Assembly (NCBI GenBank): GCA_028554755.1
Contig: JAPTOF010000004.1
Location: 17,044,001-17,108,000, forward strand
Direction: 5' to 3'
Origin: Cordia subcordata
Taxonomy: Eukaryota > Streptophyta > Magnoliopsida > Boraginales > Cordiaceae
Length of the DNA stretch: 64,000 nucleotides
The translations under genes were made by a program, and so were the position numbers. Position 1 is the first letter of the stretch, and each line of letters begins with the position of its first letter. Under the pieces are notes generated by a model. It saw nothing but the letters and a program-made list of their open reading frames with translations. It did no database searches and was not told the origin of the DNA. This document shows, piece by piece, positions 20,005 to 31,403 of the stretch.

Positions 20005-20834
20005 CAACAAGGAATAGTGTAGGTTCCCGGATCACTAACCTTAGGAGAATGGGGCAATGTGCAAATACTACTCACATTCTCCATAAGTTTCACCTTGTTG
20101 GGCATATTTGATGCACTACATTTCCTTGTGTGAAGGTCCTTGAAAAAATTAGAGTAAGAAGGGATGGAAAGAACCATATCTATTAAAGAAATATTGACCT
20201 TAAGATCTTTGAGATGCTCTATGTCCTTGAACCACCTAATATCCTTACTCAATGATGGCTTTTCTGATGTAGACGAGAATGGAACTCTAGAAGCAATATC
20301 TCTAGACTCATGGGACCCAAAAACGGGCTGTTTTGCCTCTCTATGTGGGCGGGAGCTACTTTTTCCATGGTCTCTAATGGGCTCTAGTCTTTCAGCAGGA
20401 CTCTATCTAGATTGTCTCTCAACAGAGTAACTGTTCGGTTCTCTAAACTCATAAAGACCACAAGGTGTAGACTGTACATATTCGACTCATATTCTATTAT
20501 CCACTATCCTACTGTTCCTAAGAGTGGTGACGGTTCGACTCCTATCCTATTATCCACTATCCTACTGTTCCTAAGAGTGGTGACGGTTCGACTCCTATCC
20601 TATTATCCACTATCCTATTGTTCCTAAGAGTGGAGAAGGCCTTAGCTTGAGTTACATAAGGATAAGTGGGGTCGGAGGAGGAACAGGATTGGACTCTAGG
20701 GTTCACCTTTGGCTTGAAAGATAATTTCCTAGGTTCTCTAATGTGTATCTGACTAGCAAGCTATGCTAATTATGCCTCTATCCTTGCCATTTACTGCCTG
20801 TGACTAGCTAGCTCTTGTTTATTATCCATAAATT
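20005..20834 (-). pseudogene. gag: Element F: gag-protease linker, left part
   Basis: Minus-strand Athila-like polyprotein fragment. It reads WFKDIEHLKDLKVN, a SIPSYSNFFKDLHTRK block, SSICTLP and TYTIPCCIR, then stops just before the expected protease active site, where the gene-like segment begins. It aligns with A3 (61560-62150). A 53-bp triplication (20481-20639) shifts the frame. The rest of the polyprotein (protease, RT, integrase) is not next to it. It continues at 22472 beyond a solo LTR. Confidence 0.7.
20481..20639 (-). repeat. 53-bp tandem triplication
   Basis: Three near-identical 53-bp units, starting TTCGACTC at 20481, 20534 and 20587, lie in the F gag linker. Other gag copies have one unit. 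The period is not a multiple of three. Confidence 0.85.
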
Positions 20835-20839
20835 CTTGC

Positions 20840-22466
20840 TGATGTGTGTCATTTGTGCATGTTTGCATCTAGTTTTTGCATGTAAATTTAAGGGTGTTCA
20901 GAGCATAATTGAGTGCGCTTAGTATAAAGTTTATGCATCTTTGTTAATATTCGTACATAATGTATTTAGGTGCATAAATACTATACTAAGTGTTATATTC
21001 CATGTTTGAGGAGTGTTTTGGAAGGGTTCAAGCGTATACGAGGAAGAAATGAGCTAACGGATGAAGACTGGAAGAAAAGAAATAAAGAAGAGAGCATTCT
21101 GATCCAGCCGGTCGGCTTAGATGAAGAGCCGGTCGACCGTCTAGGTCGACCAGCCGCTCCAGAGAATAAAAGATTTAGAGCCGGTCGAGTTCCTCAAGAA
21201 GCCGATCGACCGGGTAGGTCTACCGGCCAGTCCAGAGAGCATCAAGATTGAAGCCGGTCGAGCAAGAAAGAGGAGCCGGTCGACCGGCTGTGCGCGGAAG
21301 AAATCTATAAAAGCTCGTTTCAGCCCAATTTCGGGGGAGGAACTTTTATATTTCTTAAAATCCTAATAAACCCTAACCCTTTACCCACTTCACAAAACAC
21401 CCTAAACCACCATCTACATCCCACACCAAGCTAGGATTGAAGCATTAAACAAAGATTTGAAGGATTTGTACGGATTTGGAAGCAAGAATTTAGGGAAGTT
21501 CTTCTTGTTCTTTCTCTATTTCTTGTAAATATGTTGCTAGATTAGGCTATATTTAGAGTTGATTGTTGTTGTATATTAGATTAGGGCTTTGAATAATGGA
21601 TTTGTGTAGATCTTTGGCTCTTAATACATGTTTATTTACATAAATTTATGGCAGGATTCAATATGTCTATGTATTGGAAATCAAACTTGTCTATGTGTTT
21701 GTTAAAATGCCAAAGTGAATATGCATGTGTTATTTGTGCTTCAAATGCTCTTATCTACTTATATGGGTGATGTGATTGTGCTTAATCTCGTGGCTTTGCT
21801 TAGTAGAGTAGGCTTTAGCTTTAAATCCAGCTAATAGGTTACATGCTTTGCTTAGTCGAGTTTAGGTGCTAGTCCTTGGCTTTAAATCCAGCCAAGCGGA
21901 TAAGTTAACCTAGACTAGAGTATCCCTCACTCACGTTAGTGTTGGTTAATTGAGCCTTAATATCACTTAGTGTTTAGGTGCTAGTCCTTGGCTTTAAATC
22001 CAGCCAAGAGGATAAGTTCTAAGCACGGATTGCGTAGGCTAGGAGGGATTGGCCCTTAGCTTTAAATCCAGCTAACGGGTTGAACCACTAGTATTGGTTA
22101 AGAGAGCCCCCGATCAACACAACGGCAATAGAAGTCCTGAGCCTTAGAGAGATATCATCTGTTATCATAGCCCAAGTCTTGTTGCAATGCAATCGCCCTA
22201 GGTCCCCTTCTTCTTTATTAGTGTTTCCTTCCTTAGTTTGGTTCCTTTAAGTTCCTCCATAAATTAGTTTTTTTTTCCTTTTTCCGAGCTCCCTTCCATC
22301 CTAAAGTAAGTACACACACACACGTAGCTAGTTTAAGGCACCGGGGCACATAGAGACTAAACTAAGGTAGCCTCCCTGTGGATTCGACCCCGCTCTTGCA
22401 CACACTGTACTACACACGTCCCGTGCACTTGCGGGCTATTTAGGCTTGTGCTCAAATAGCATATCA
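20840..22466 (+). repeat. Solo LTR, D family
   Basis: Complete 1,627-bp LTR, TGATGTG to ATATCA, with perfect CTTGC duplications (20835-20839 and 22467-22471). It has the GGTCGACC cluster (about 21105-21290), a TATA-like TATAAAAG (21306-21313) and four LTR hairpins (about 21815-22080). It is very like the solo LTRs at 16515 and 57844. Confidence 0.92.
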
Positions 22467-23392
22467 CTTGCTATTGATTCTGAATGAATTGCATCATCTA
22501 TTCAATCATCTCAATGCTAATGGACTAATTACTAGATTGGGCAGGGAGAGCTTGGAACTGAGGAACACTAAGGAGCCTAGCTTGATTGACATTGTAAAAC
22601 CCTAAAGGATTAGCAGGGCGCGGTCTCTATTAGAATAGGGCCTAGGCTTGGGAATGGGAAGACTTGGACTAACCTTGTTTCCATGAAAACTTTGGTCTCT
22701 CCAACCTGGATTGTATGTGTTCAAGAACGAGTTATACTCCCATGAGCACCCTTATGTGGCATAGACTCGCTCCTGAATGAAATCAAGAGACTAGGGTGCT
22801 AAGCAGCAAGCTATGATCCCATGAGTGAACTTGGAACATAGTGCACAAACCTCTATGACTGACAAGATGGAAGACGAACCTACCGTATTAGCTTTACAAC
22901 TTTGTGAAAAGGGGCCCAAAGTGATGAATTAGTCTAGCTTGTTCGTTAAAGGCCCTACCTTAGTAGGAAGATCAAAAGAAACACCAACCTCATGAACACC
23001 TCTTCTATTAGCTCCCTACTAGACCTATCCATAGTGGTGTTTTGGAAAGAGTTTCTTGGCCAGCAAATCTATTTTCTCCCAAGCTTCATTCGATCTCAAG
23101 TTGTAGAATCCAACACCAGAGGCAGCATACACCATCATCCTACTTTGATCATTCAATCCTCTGAAGAAACATTAGAGGAGATCATGAACACCATTCCCAC
23201 AATCTGGACACTACCTAAGAAGTTCATTGAATCTCTACCATGCCTCATGAAAAGCCCCTAAATCGTGTTGGAAGAAGGTCATAATGGAAGCATTAAGGTT
23301 GGTCATCATTGCCATGGGAAAGAATTTTTGGTAAAACCTAGATTGAAACTTATCTTGAGATGTAATGCAACCACTACATAAAGAATTGACCA
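22467..23392 (-). pseudogene. gag: Element F: gag, right part
   Basis: Minus-strand gag resuming after the solo LTR. It aligns with A3 gag (62200-63150), including the NQQ-rich spacer, a CCHC-region remnant and the LNE.NR..VNA-type block. It is heavily mutated. It ends near 23392, where LTR C interrupts it in the capsid region; the upstream gag, leader and LTR of F should lie to the right, outside the window. Confidence 0.65.
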
Positions 23393-24936
23393 TGTCATTA
23401 TATTACCAAATAATATCAACTAAAATAGCCAATGACAAAATCACAAAATTTTACTCTTTATCACACTAACGCAACTAGTGCGTTGAATCACGGGGAATCA
23501 GGATTACAATCAAGAATTGAAAAGAAATGAAAAAAAACAAATTAAAAACTAATACTAAGAATTTAAAATAAGTAAACTAAATGCTATGAGGGAGAATTTT
23601 TAAATTAAACTAAATCAAAAAGAAAATTTATATAATAAAATAACTAAAAGTAAATTACAAATATCAACCATGAAAATTGCAAAAATTAAATCTATGTGAA
23701 ATGCGATTTAGGTTGATATCCTGGAAATTATCCTATTCATGTTTGTCAACTCCAAATTTCCAATTAAGCACAAGGGATTAGGGTACAAGCTCTAATTTAT
23801 CTCAATGGCATAAATTATCTCTAACTGAACTCTAATTAACTAATCTAATATGTCCTAGAGAATAAAAAATTGAGACTAAAAAGGTATATGCTACCTCAGC
23901 GGCATAACCTATCTCAATCCTAAAACAATTAATAATATCTAGTGTTGTTAAGCAATCTATATTCGTATCCACAAGAATTTACAAGATTTTTATTGGCCAA
24001 AGGTATAAATTCCTGACTAACGAAAATTAGCTATAAGTATCATAGTGATTAACCAAGAATTTAATAGCAATAAAGCAAAAATGTGAATAATCAAATAAAT
24101 CCCAAAGAATCCGAAACATGAACAAAAATAACCATTAAATATCACTCCGAATCATGGGAATTTAGTTCATGATGAAATTTAAAGCACAAAATGAGAAAGA
24201 ATTAAGGAAAATAAAACTCATCATATTATTCTTGAGAAAATAATATTCTCAAATTCTCTACAAAATCTCTTCCAAAAGCTACCCACAATTTAATCTCTCA
24301 CAAATTTTCTGTCGAAATTTGTCCTAAAAAACTAAAAGAGCTAGGAAAAAATATGAGTTGGAGAAGTTATGCACCTAATTGAGTTTATGTATATATAGAA
24401 TGAAAGGGGTGGTGATTTTTTTTTCAACTTCCACCATCATAGGCCAACAAAGGTCAATTGAAGACCATTCCTTTTTCTTTTGCCTCACATGTCAAGCAAG
24501 AAAGAAAGGACTCTCTTTCTTTTTTTTTTTTTAATTTCTTCATGTGTCCCATCACTTAAGAAGAAGTTTTGTCTTTTAGAGCATAAACATTTGAACGCAA
24601 TTTGGACTATCTTTTTTTGAAAATTAGTGAAAACTTTCAACTGGAAAGTTGTGGCTCTCGATGCAAGCTTTCTGTCAAATCTTGAATTGCCTCATCCCGA
24701 GTCTCGTAGCTTCATATATGAATTTTTTCACAAAAACTACGTCTAGACCCACAAATTTCCAACTTTAACTTTCCGTTTCTCACAATAATTCCTTTGTTTT
24801 ATCTCCAAATTTGCTCATTTTTTCTCTTAACCTGCATTATACCAAAAATTAAATTAAATAACTCAATTTAACACATTTAATGATATAATGCACTATAATA
24901 ACATTGGTTTTATATAAAAATAAGGAACTTATCGCA
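23393..24936 (-). repeat. 3' LTR of element C
   Basis: Minus-strand LTR starting TGCGATAAG next to a polypurine tract at 24937. The other end is placed at TG 23393, where gag homology of F stops; GACCA (23388-23392) would be the target duplication. It is more AT-rich than the other LTRs and unrelated over most of its length. A TATA-like CTATATATAC on the minus strand lies near 24390-24400. The left boundary is uncertain by tens of bases. Confidence 0.6.
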
Positions 24937-26078
24937 CCCTCAAACCCACTCTTTTCTTGTCCTCAAGTAAAGGAACAAATAAACTCAAGAAAAATATTCA
25001 GTTAAGTGCAATGAGAAGAACCACATGAATAAAAATGAACCAATAGTGAGACAAAAATTACCTAACCAAGCATGCATATGGTGCAGCACTTACTAAGCAT
25101 TTATCCCTCAATTACTCAACCTCAATCATGTCATCTCTTTTGGCTAATTCAAGCACATCACGTAACTAATAGGAATACAAAATTGACTCTACAAAACATT
25201 GCTAGACCCGGAGTTATTCTTGCTTCACATAACACGAGCAAAGTGCTATCCCCACAAGTTCTTTCACTCATCTTTTTCAATTTTTCAATTTTTTCCACTT
25301 TTTTTTGACCTATTGCACTTTTCACATCTTGAAATACAATAAGATAACAATTGAATACATATGAATAACAATTGTGTCATTTTGACACTTATTCACACAC
25401 TTTTTCCCCTTTTTACCACTTTTCATATTTTTTGCCTTTTGGCTTTTTTCTCTTTTCTTTTTTTTTTTTTTGAGTAGGGAAACACGTCAAAGAAAATGAT
25501 ATTATCACAGTTTAACCCCAAAGAGTAGCAATCAACAAACTTCCTACCAGATCTAATGTAAGCTTATGAAATCGCCTTCTTCTCCCCATTAATCACCCTT
25601 ATGATTCTTATAGAAAATAACACAATCAAAGCAAGCAATGAGGGATTTATAGCAAAGGCAAAACAACTGTGCCAAAGAATTCACTCACCGATCATACAAG
25701 TGTCACTATCAAGTCAAAGTCACTTATGCAATTCAAGCTCATATATGCCAAAAAAATTTCAATTTTACCCCTTTTTCCCCTTATATAATTAAGAAAGCAC
25801 AATGTTGTTCATTCTCACCCTCACCCCTAAGCCAAAAATCTTGCAATGTCCCCATTGCAAGAAACATTAAACATAAAAAAGAAAGGTTTAGCATGAGACA
25901 ACCTGACGGATAATGCCAATAAGATAATGCGCTCAACCTCAAATGATAGCTTTTTGTGCCCACTTCATAATCCGACAAAACAGATTCTTTCCTTACAAGT
26001 GTGAGCATCATTCATTAAACCATAACAAGCATGACTAGAACAATCAATGAACTTTTGTAAAACAAAACAAAACACTTT
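24937..26078 (-). other. 3' UTR and polypurine tract of element C
   Basis: Non-coding. Beside the LTR (24937-24970) the minus strand reads ACTTGAGGACAAGAAAAG and then GGGTTTGAGGG. This is the PPT1-like wording of other families, but here directly at the LTR and in one copy. A palindrome-bearing block homologous to the A/B/D 3' UTR lies at about 25368-25400. Element D1 interrupts the UTR at 26078. Confidence 0.65.
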
Positions 26079-27706
26079 TGATGTGTGTCATTTGTGTGTG
26101 TTTGCATCTAGTTTTTGCATGCACATTTAAGGGTGTTTAGAGTATAATTGAGTGCAATTAGTATAAAGTTTATGCATATTTGTTAATATTTGTACATAAT
26201 GTATTTAGGTGCATAAATACTTTACTAAGTGTTATATTTCATGTTTTAGAAGTATTTTGGAAGGGTTCAAGCTTATGCGAGGAAGAAATGACCTAACGTA
26301 TGAAGACCGGAAGAAAAGGAATAAAGAAGAGATCATTTGATCCAACCGGTCAACTTAGAAGAAGAGCCGGTTGACCTAGACGGTCGACCGGACGCTCCAC
26401 AGAATAAAGAATTGAAGCCGGTCGAGTTCCTCGAGGAGCCAATCAATCGGCTAGGTCGACTGGCCATTCTAGAGAGCATCATGATTGAAGCCAGTTGAGC
26501 AACAAAGAGGACCTGTCGACTGGCTTTGCACTGAAGAAATCCATAAAAAGCTTGTTTCAGCTCATTTTCAAGGGAGGAACTTTTATTTCTTAAATCCTAA
26601 TAAACCCTAACCCTTTACCCACTTCACAAAACACCCTAAAGCACTATCTAAACTCTATACCAAGCTAGGATTGAAGTATTAAACAAAGATTTAAAGGATT
26701 TGTATGGATTTGGAAGCAAGAATTTTGGGAAGTTCTTCTTGTTCTTTCTCTATTTCTTGTAAATATGTTGTTAGATCAGGCTAGGTTTAGGGTTGACTGT
26801 TGTTGTATATTAGATTAGGGCTTTGAATAATGGATTTGTGTAGATCTTTGGCTCTTAATACATGTTTGTTTACATAAATATATGGCATGATTCAATATGT
26901 CTATGTATTGGAAATCAAACATGTCTATGTGTTTGTTAAAATGCCTAAGTGAATATGCATGTGTTATTTGCGCTTCAAATGCTCTTATCTACTTTTATGG
27001 GTGATGTGATTGTGCTTAATCTCATGGCTTTACTTAGTAGAGTAGGCTTTAGCTTTAAATCCAGCTAATAGGTTACATGCTATGCTTAGTCGAGTTTAGG
27101 TGCTAGTCCTTCGCTTTAAATCCAGCCAAGCGGATAAGTTAACCAAGACTAGAGTATCCCTCACCCACGTTAATGTTGGTTAATCGAGCCTTAATGTCAC
27201 GTAGTGTTTAGGTGCTAGTCCTTGGCTTTAAATCCAGCTAAGAGGATAAGTTCTAATCACAGATTGCATAGGCTAGGAGGGATTGGCCCTTAGCTTTAAA
27301 TCCAGCTAACGGGTTAAACCACTAGCATTGGTTAAGAGAGCCCCGGATCAACACAACAACAATTGAAGTCCCGAGCCTTAGATAGACCTCATCCGTTATC
27401 ATAGCCCAAGTCTAGCTACAATGCAATCACCCTAGGCCCCCTTCTTCTTTATTAGTGTTTGCTTCCTTAGTTTGGCTCCTTTAAGTTCCTCCATAGATTA
27501 CTTTTTTTATTTTCTTTTTTTTCAGAGCTCCCTTCCATCCTAAAGTAAGCTCATACACACGCTGTAGTTAATTGGAGGCACTCGAGCACATAGAGACTAA
27601 ACTAAAGTAGCCTCCCTGTGGAGACGATACCCGCACTTGAATCCACTATACCACGAATGATTCGTACGCTTGCGGGTGTAAAACTCGATATGAATAGCTC
27701 ACATCA
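26079..27706 (+). repeat. 5' LTR of D1
   Basis: TGATGTG...CACATCA. It carries the GGTCGACC cluster (about 26345-26530, several units eroded by transitions), a CATAAAAAG TATA-like site near 26541 and four hairpin motifs (about 27050-27310). Its last 100 bp differ from the solo D LTRs. Confidence 0.92.
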
Positions 27707-27712
27707 AGTTTT

Positions 27713-27730
27713 TGGTGCCGTTGTCGGGGA
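27713..27730 (+). other. Primer-binding site of D1
   Basis: TGGTGCCGTTGTCGGGGA, six bases after the LTR, has two C-to-T differences from the tRNA-Asp complement. Confidence 0.85.
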
Positions 27731-27920
27731 GGCATGGTATTGGTTCTTTGTATGCTTTTGTGTTTGCGATTGGTTGCTTGCGTGTGCACTATCTTTACTT
27801 GCTTTCCATTTTTTGAGAACTAAAAAAAAATTTAAAAACAAAAAAAATCTCTAGAAAAAAAATTTTCAAAAAATTTAAAAAAATTGATTATGAAGAGGTT
27901 TTACTTGTGATTCATTGAAT

Positions 27921-29970
27921 ATGACCGATCCTAATGCTTCTTGGTAGTCACTTGTATTCTCTTCCCCACCATCCGAACGTGTCCCTTATGCATGTCGCTT
28001 GTGCAGAAGTTTCTTCCATCCTACCATTTTCTATCCCCACGAGAATTCCCCATCTAGGGCTAGTGCTACTTATGACCTCTATAGTCATGCAACATCTCAT
28101 GCATCTTCATTTAGTAATCATGACTATAGGGATGCATATTGTTGTTATTGCAATCATTGTGGAAGCCATGCTCACTTTTCTAGTGCTTGTCCCACCTTCC
28201 ACCCCTATCCCCGATTGCATGCTATGCCCTATGTCCCTGGCAATCATACGCCCATGCATGCATCTACATCCAGCTATCATGATTCTAGGGAGCAACATCA
28301 TGCATTTTCACAATGGGGTCAAGATGACTCTTTATTCTATTCACCTTCTAGTTTCGATTGTCCACCTCCAGCACCTTCTTTTTCCACCCATTCTTCTCCC
28401 TAGTTTTTTGATGGTTATGTGCAAAATGATTTTCAGCATGACTACCCTTTTCATTCGGTTGAACCCTCTTTCGTTATGTCTACACTCTCGGATCAATTAG
28501 ATCAAATGCTTGAGCAGTCCCAATCTCTCCTCCAATCTAATAAAGAGGAACTAGAGAGTTTTAAGCGAGAATCCAAATCTTTAGGAGAGTGGTTGAAAAG
28601 AATGGCTGAGAGTATGCAACTCATTAGTGAGACTTTTGAGATACCCTTAGAACGAGTTGATGGGATAGAGATGAGACCTAACGATGAGGCGATTAGGGGT
28701 GGAAATGATGATGTATTGGAGAGACAACTAGAAAGAGAGGTTGATGGAAAGATAACATCTTGTAGTGAGAAGGAGGATGAGCTTAATGATAATTTGGTTC
28801 TTGATGACTCTTATGAATATGTTTTAGAGGAAGTAGTACCCTATCCTGCTGAGCTTTCAACGTCTTCCATTGAGTCATGTGAGCCTTTTCTGTCTCTTTA
28901 TCCCACACATTCTGCACACTTGGAGTTTGAGTCTCATGTCAATAGTACTCAATTGCATTCCAAGTTAGCATTTAGGGAGTTTAGCGTGTATTCTTCCCTT
29001 GAGTATTCATGCATACATGATGAGGAATCCGTTGAGTCCCCTTTTCCCCCCCCCCCCATATGTGCCTACCCCTTGTGAAGAGCTTGATGAGAAGATGACG
29101 ACCACCAGTGATAAATTTGTGGAAGCATTTGATGAGATCTTTGCTAGTGTGGATCTAGAGTCATCTATTGGGGAGAATAGAGCATCAATTTTGAAGTCTT
29201 TAGATGATAAGTCTCTTGGAGTTAAGGATTGTTGTGTTGAAGAGAATGGCCACTACAAGAAGACATTTAAGGAAGAAATTGATGAGCTTGAAATTGCGAT
29301 CTATGGGTCTTTGGGTGTGTTTGATGAATCATTGTTGATTCCTTGTACTACCTTCTCCACTAGGGAATCGATTGATGAGGTTAAGGATTTTTTAGATGAA
29401 CATGAAACGTCCCTTGGTGTGAGTAAGCCCATTAAGATTGAATCCACCCCGTACGAGGAGTTAGAATGTCCTATGCTTGAAAATGCTATATTTTGTGGAG
29501 AAAAAGAGTGTAGTACGTCCAATTCCCTTATCTTTGCTCCTTCTTCTCCCAATATCATTCTTACTCCCCTTGCCCATTCCATTGAGCCTCTCTCTTTGTA
29601 GTTCATGTTTGTGCCTTCTTGCATAGAACACTTTCATCTAGGGTTAGAAAGCACATTTCTTATGTTGCATGCATTTGACTTATCTTTAACCCATGAGGAT
29701 GGAGTATTTTTTGCCCTTGATTTTAAGAAGAAGGCCATGGGGTGGCTAATTAAAGAGCAACCGGGACATGATTTTTCACGTTTGTGCATGCTTCATTCCA
29801 CACTTGTACCTACATGCTCATTTGATATTTCGGGGTAGGATCTTGAAAAGGGGTGTGTCATGCATTCATCGCCCCAACCCTTAGTACATGACCCTTTTCC
29901 CTCTATGTTCTGTGCTTTGATGATTATTCGGCAATTTGTGCCACGAAACTTTAAACATGTTTTACTCTAA
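27921..29970 (+). pseudogene. Single long ORF of D1: CCHC-knuckle, coiled-coil, unknown C-terminal domain
   Basis: About 680 codons from ATG 27921 to TAA 29968. The frame is broken only by stops at codon 9 (TAG for the Trp seen in E), 28401, 29599 and 29836, and by one shift at a run of 12 C (29046-29057). A CCHC knuckle, C77-x2-C80-x4-H85-x4-C90, lies near the N-terminus, whereas in gag it is near the C-terminus. Then come a Ser/Pro/His-rich part, a predicted coiled coil (SDQLDQMLEQSQSLLQ...), an acidic region and a C-terminal block conserved in E. No capsid, protease or enzyme motif is recognised. It may be a highly divergent gag replacement that binds element RNA; that is inference. Confidence 0.75.
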
Positions 29971-31368
29971 CATTGGCGCCCGGTTGGGGGCGTTAAATCC
30001 AACGCTACTAGGAGGCACCCTAGGCTTGTTCATATTTTTCTTGTATTTATTTGCCTTTGCCTTTGTATATAGTTCATTAGTTTTCTTGTACTTATTCTTG
30101 CTTTGTACATAATAGATTAGATTGTTTCTATTTATCTTACCTTTTGATACTTTAGGCATTCTTTTGTTTGTTTTCATTCTTAGTAGGTTAGATTTTTGCC
30201 CCCTTACTTGTTCTTGCTCCTTTCCTTCATTTGTGCATCAATCCCTTACCCCTTGTTTATCATTTCAAATGTCAATGTGAACTTGCATAGCATATCTTCT
30301 AATCTCTTCTTTGTTTTTTTGAGGATTAGTGCTTTCCACAAAAGATAGAGGCTAGTAGATCATTGGATTGTCTTTGGCATTTGTGGACTACATGGAAACA
30401 AGGTTGTATCTATCCATCTTTCACTTGTCCTTATCTATCCCTCTCCACATTCCCCATATTTGTTTCAAGTTGATTGCTTGTCGTGTGGCTTTGTGATTTT
30501 TGCTTGAGGACAAGCAAAGTTTAGGTTTGGGGGTGTGGTTGCTCATTTATTGTTTATATCATATATGGAATAGATTTGCTAGCCATATCTTATTTTTCCT
30601 TAAAATGTGTTCAAATTTTTCAATTTTTTGCATATTTTGAGTTAGTTTATCTCCACGTTGGTTGGAGAGTTAACTTTTGTTATTGACTTCATTGATTGGA
30701 GAAGATGAGGGTGTATTGTGGGGAGTAAATGGAGTGTAGGGTATAACCTAGACTTAGAAGAGAATCCTTTTGAAAATTGTGGGGAGTGAGCATTTCGAAG
30801 AATACACCTTGTAGTTTCCCCACAATTTGGTTGGAAAAAAGTGTTTTTAAAGGGTTGTTGATATGAGTGCCCATTCCTTGATTGGTTCTTTTAGTGTGCC
30901 TTAGCCTCTTCTTTTTCCTTTCTTTTTGTTCTATTTTTGTATTGAAAAAAAATGAAATGAAAAAAAAAGAAAAAAAAAGCCAAAAAGGCAACAAAAAGAT
31001 TGAAAAGTGAAGCATGTTGAATAAGTGTCAAGTGACATAATGTCAAGTTGACACAAGTATCTCTTTTGTTCTTTATGTGTTGTGAATAAGGCTCTTACGT
31101 CAATGTGAGCCATTGTGATGTATCTTCTCTTTCTTGTATCTTTGGGGCTAAGTGCATATTGGGAGGCCATGTTAGTTGATAGAGCACGAAGTATCAACAT
31201 CCCGAGTGCGTGAGTTGGAATCCTAAGTTTGTGGTGGTTCTAGCTACTTGGTGACATTTCTAAGAGGTCTGAGACCCCGTGTGATTGAAAGGAGGATCTG
31301 AAAAAGATAACAAGTCAATGCAATTGGAAACTCTTTGAAAAGCATGAGGATAGACTTCATTTAGGCTT
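29971..31368 (+). other. 3' UTR of D1
   Basis: Contains the hairpin CTAGGAGGCACCCTAGG (30008-30024), preceded by a PBS-like TTGGCGCCCGGTTGGGGGCG (29980-29999). Then come PPT1 (30502-30537), an A-rich tract and the palindrome TGACATAATGTCA (31033-31045). The order is the same as in A1 and B1. Confidence 0.75.
30502..30537 (+). other. PPT1 of D1
   Basis: GCTTGAGGACAAGCAAAG followed by TTTAGGTTTGGGGGTGTG, about 870 bp before the LTR-adjacent tract. Confidence 0.7.
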
Positions 31369-31403
31369 GCTTGAGGGCAAGTAAATGGTAGGTTTGGGGG
31401 CGT
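31369..31403 (+). other. Polypurine tract (PPT2) of D1
   Basis: GGTAGGTTTGGGGGCGT abuts the 3' LTR. Confidence 0.85.

Noticed and set aside
29605..29838. Possible envelope-like gene at the end of D1
   Set aside because: It is in frame with the upstream ORF except for one stop, and has no signal peptide or clear membrane anchor; it is treated as the C-terminal part of the single ORF.
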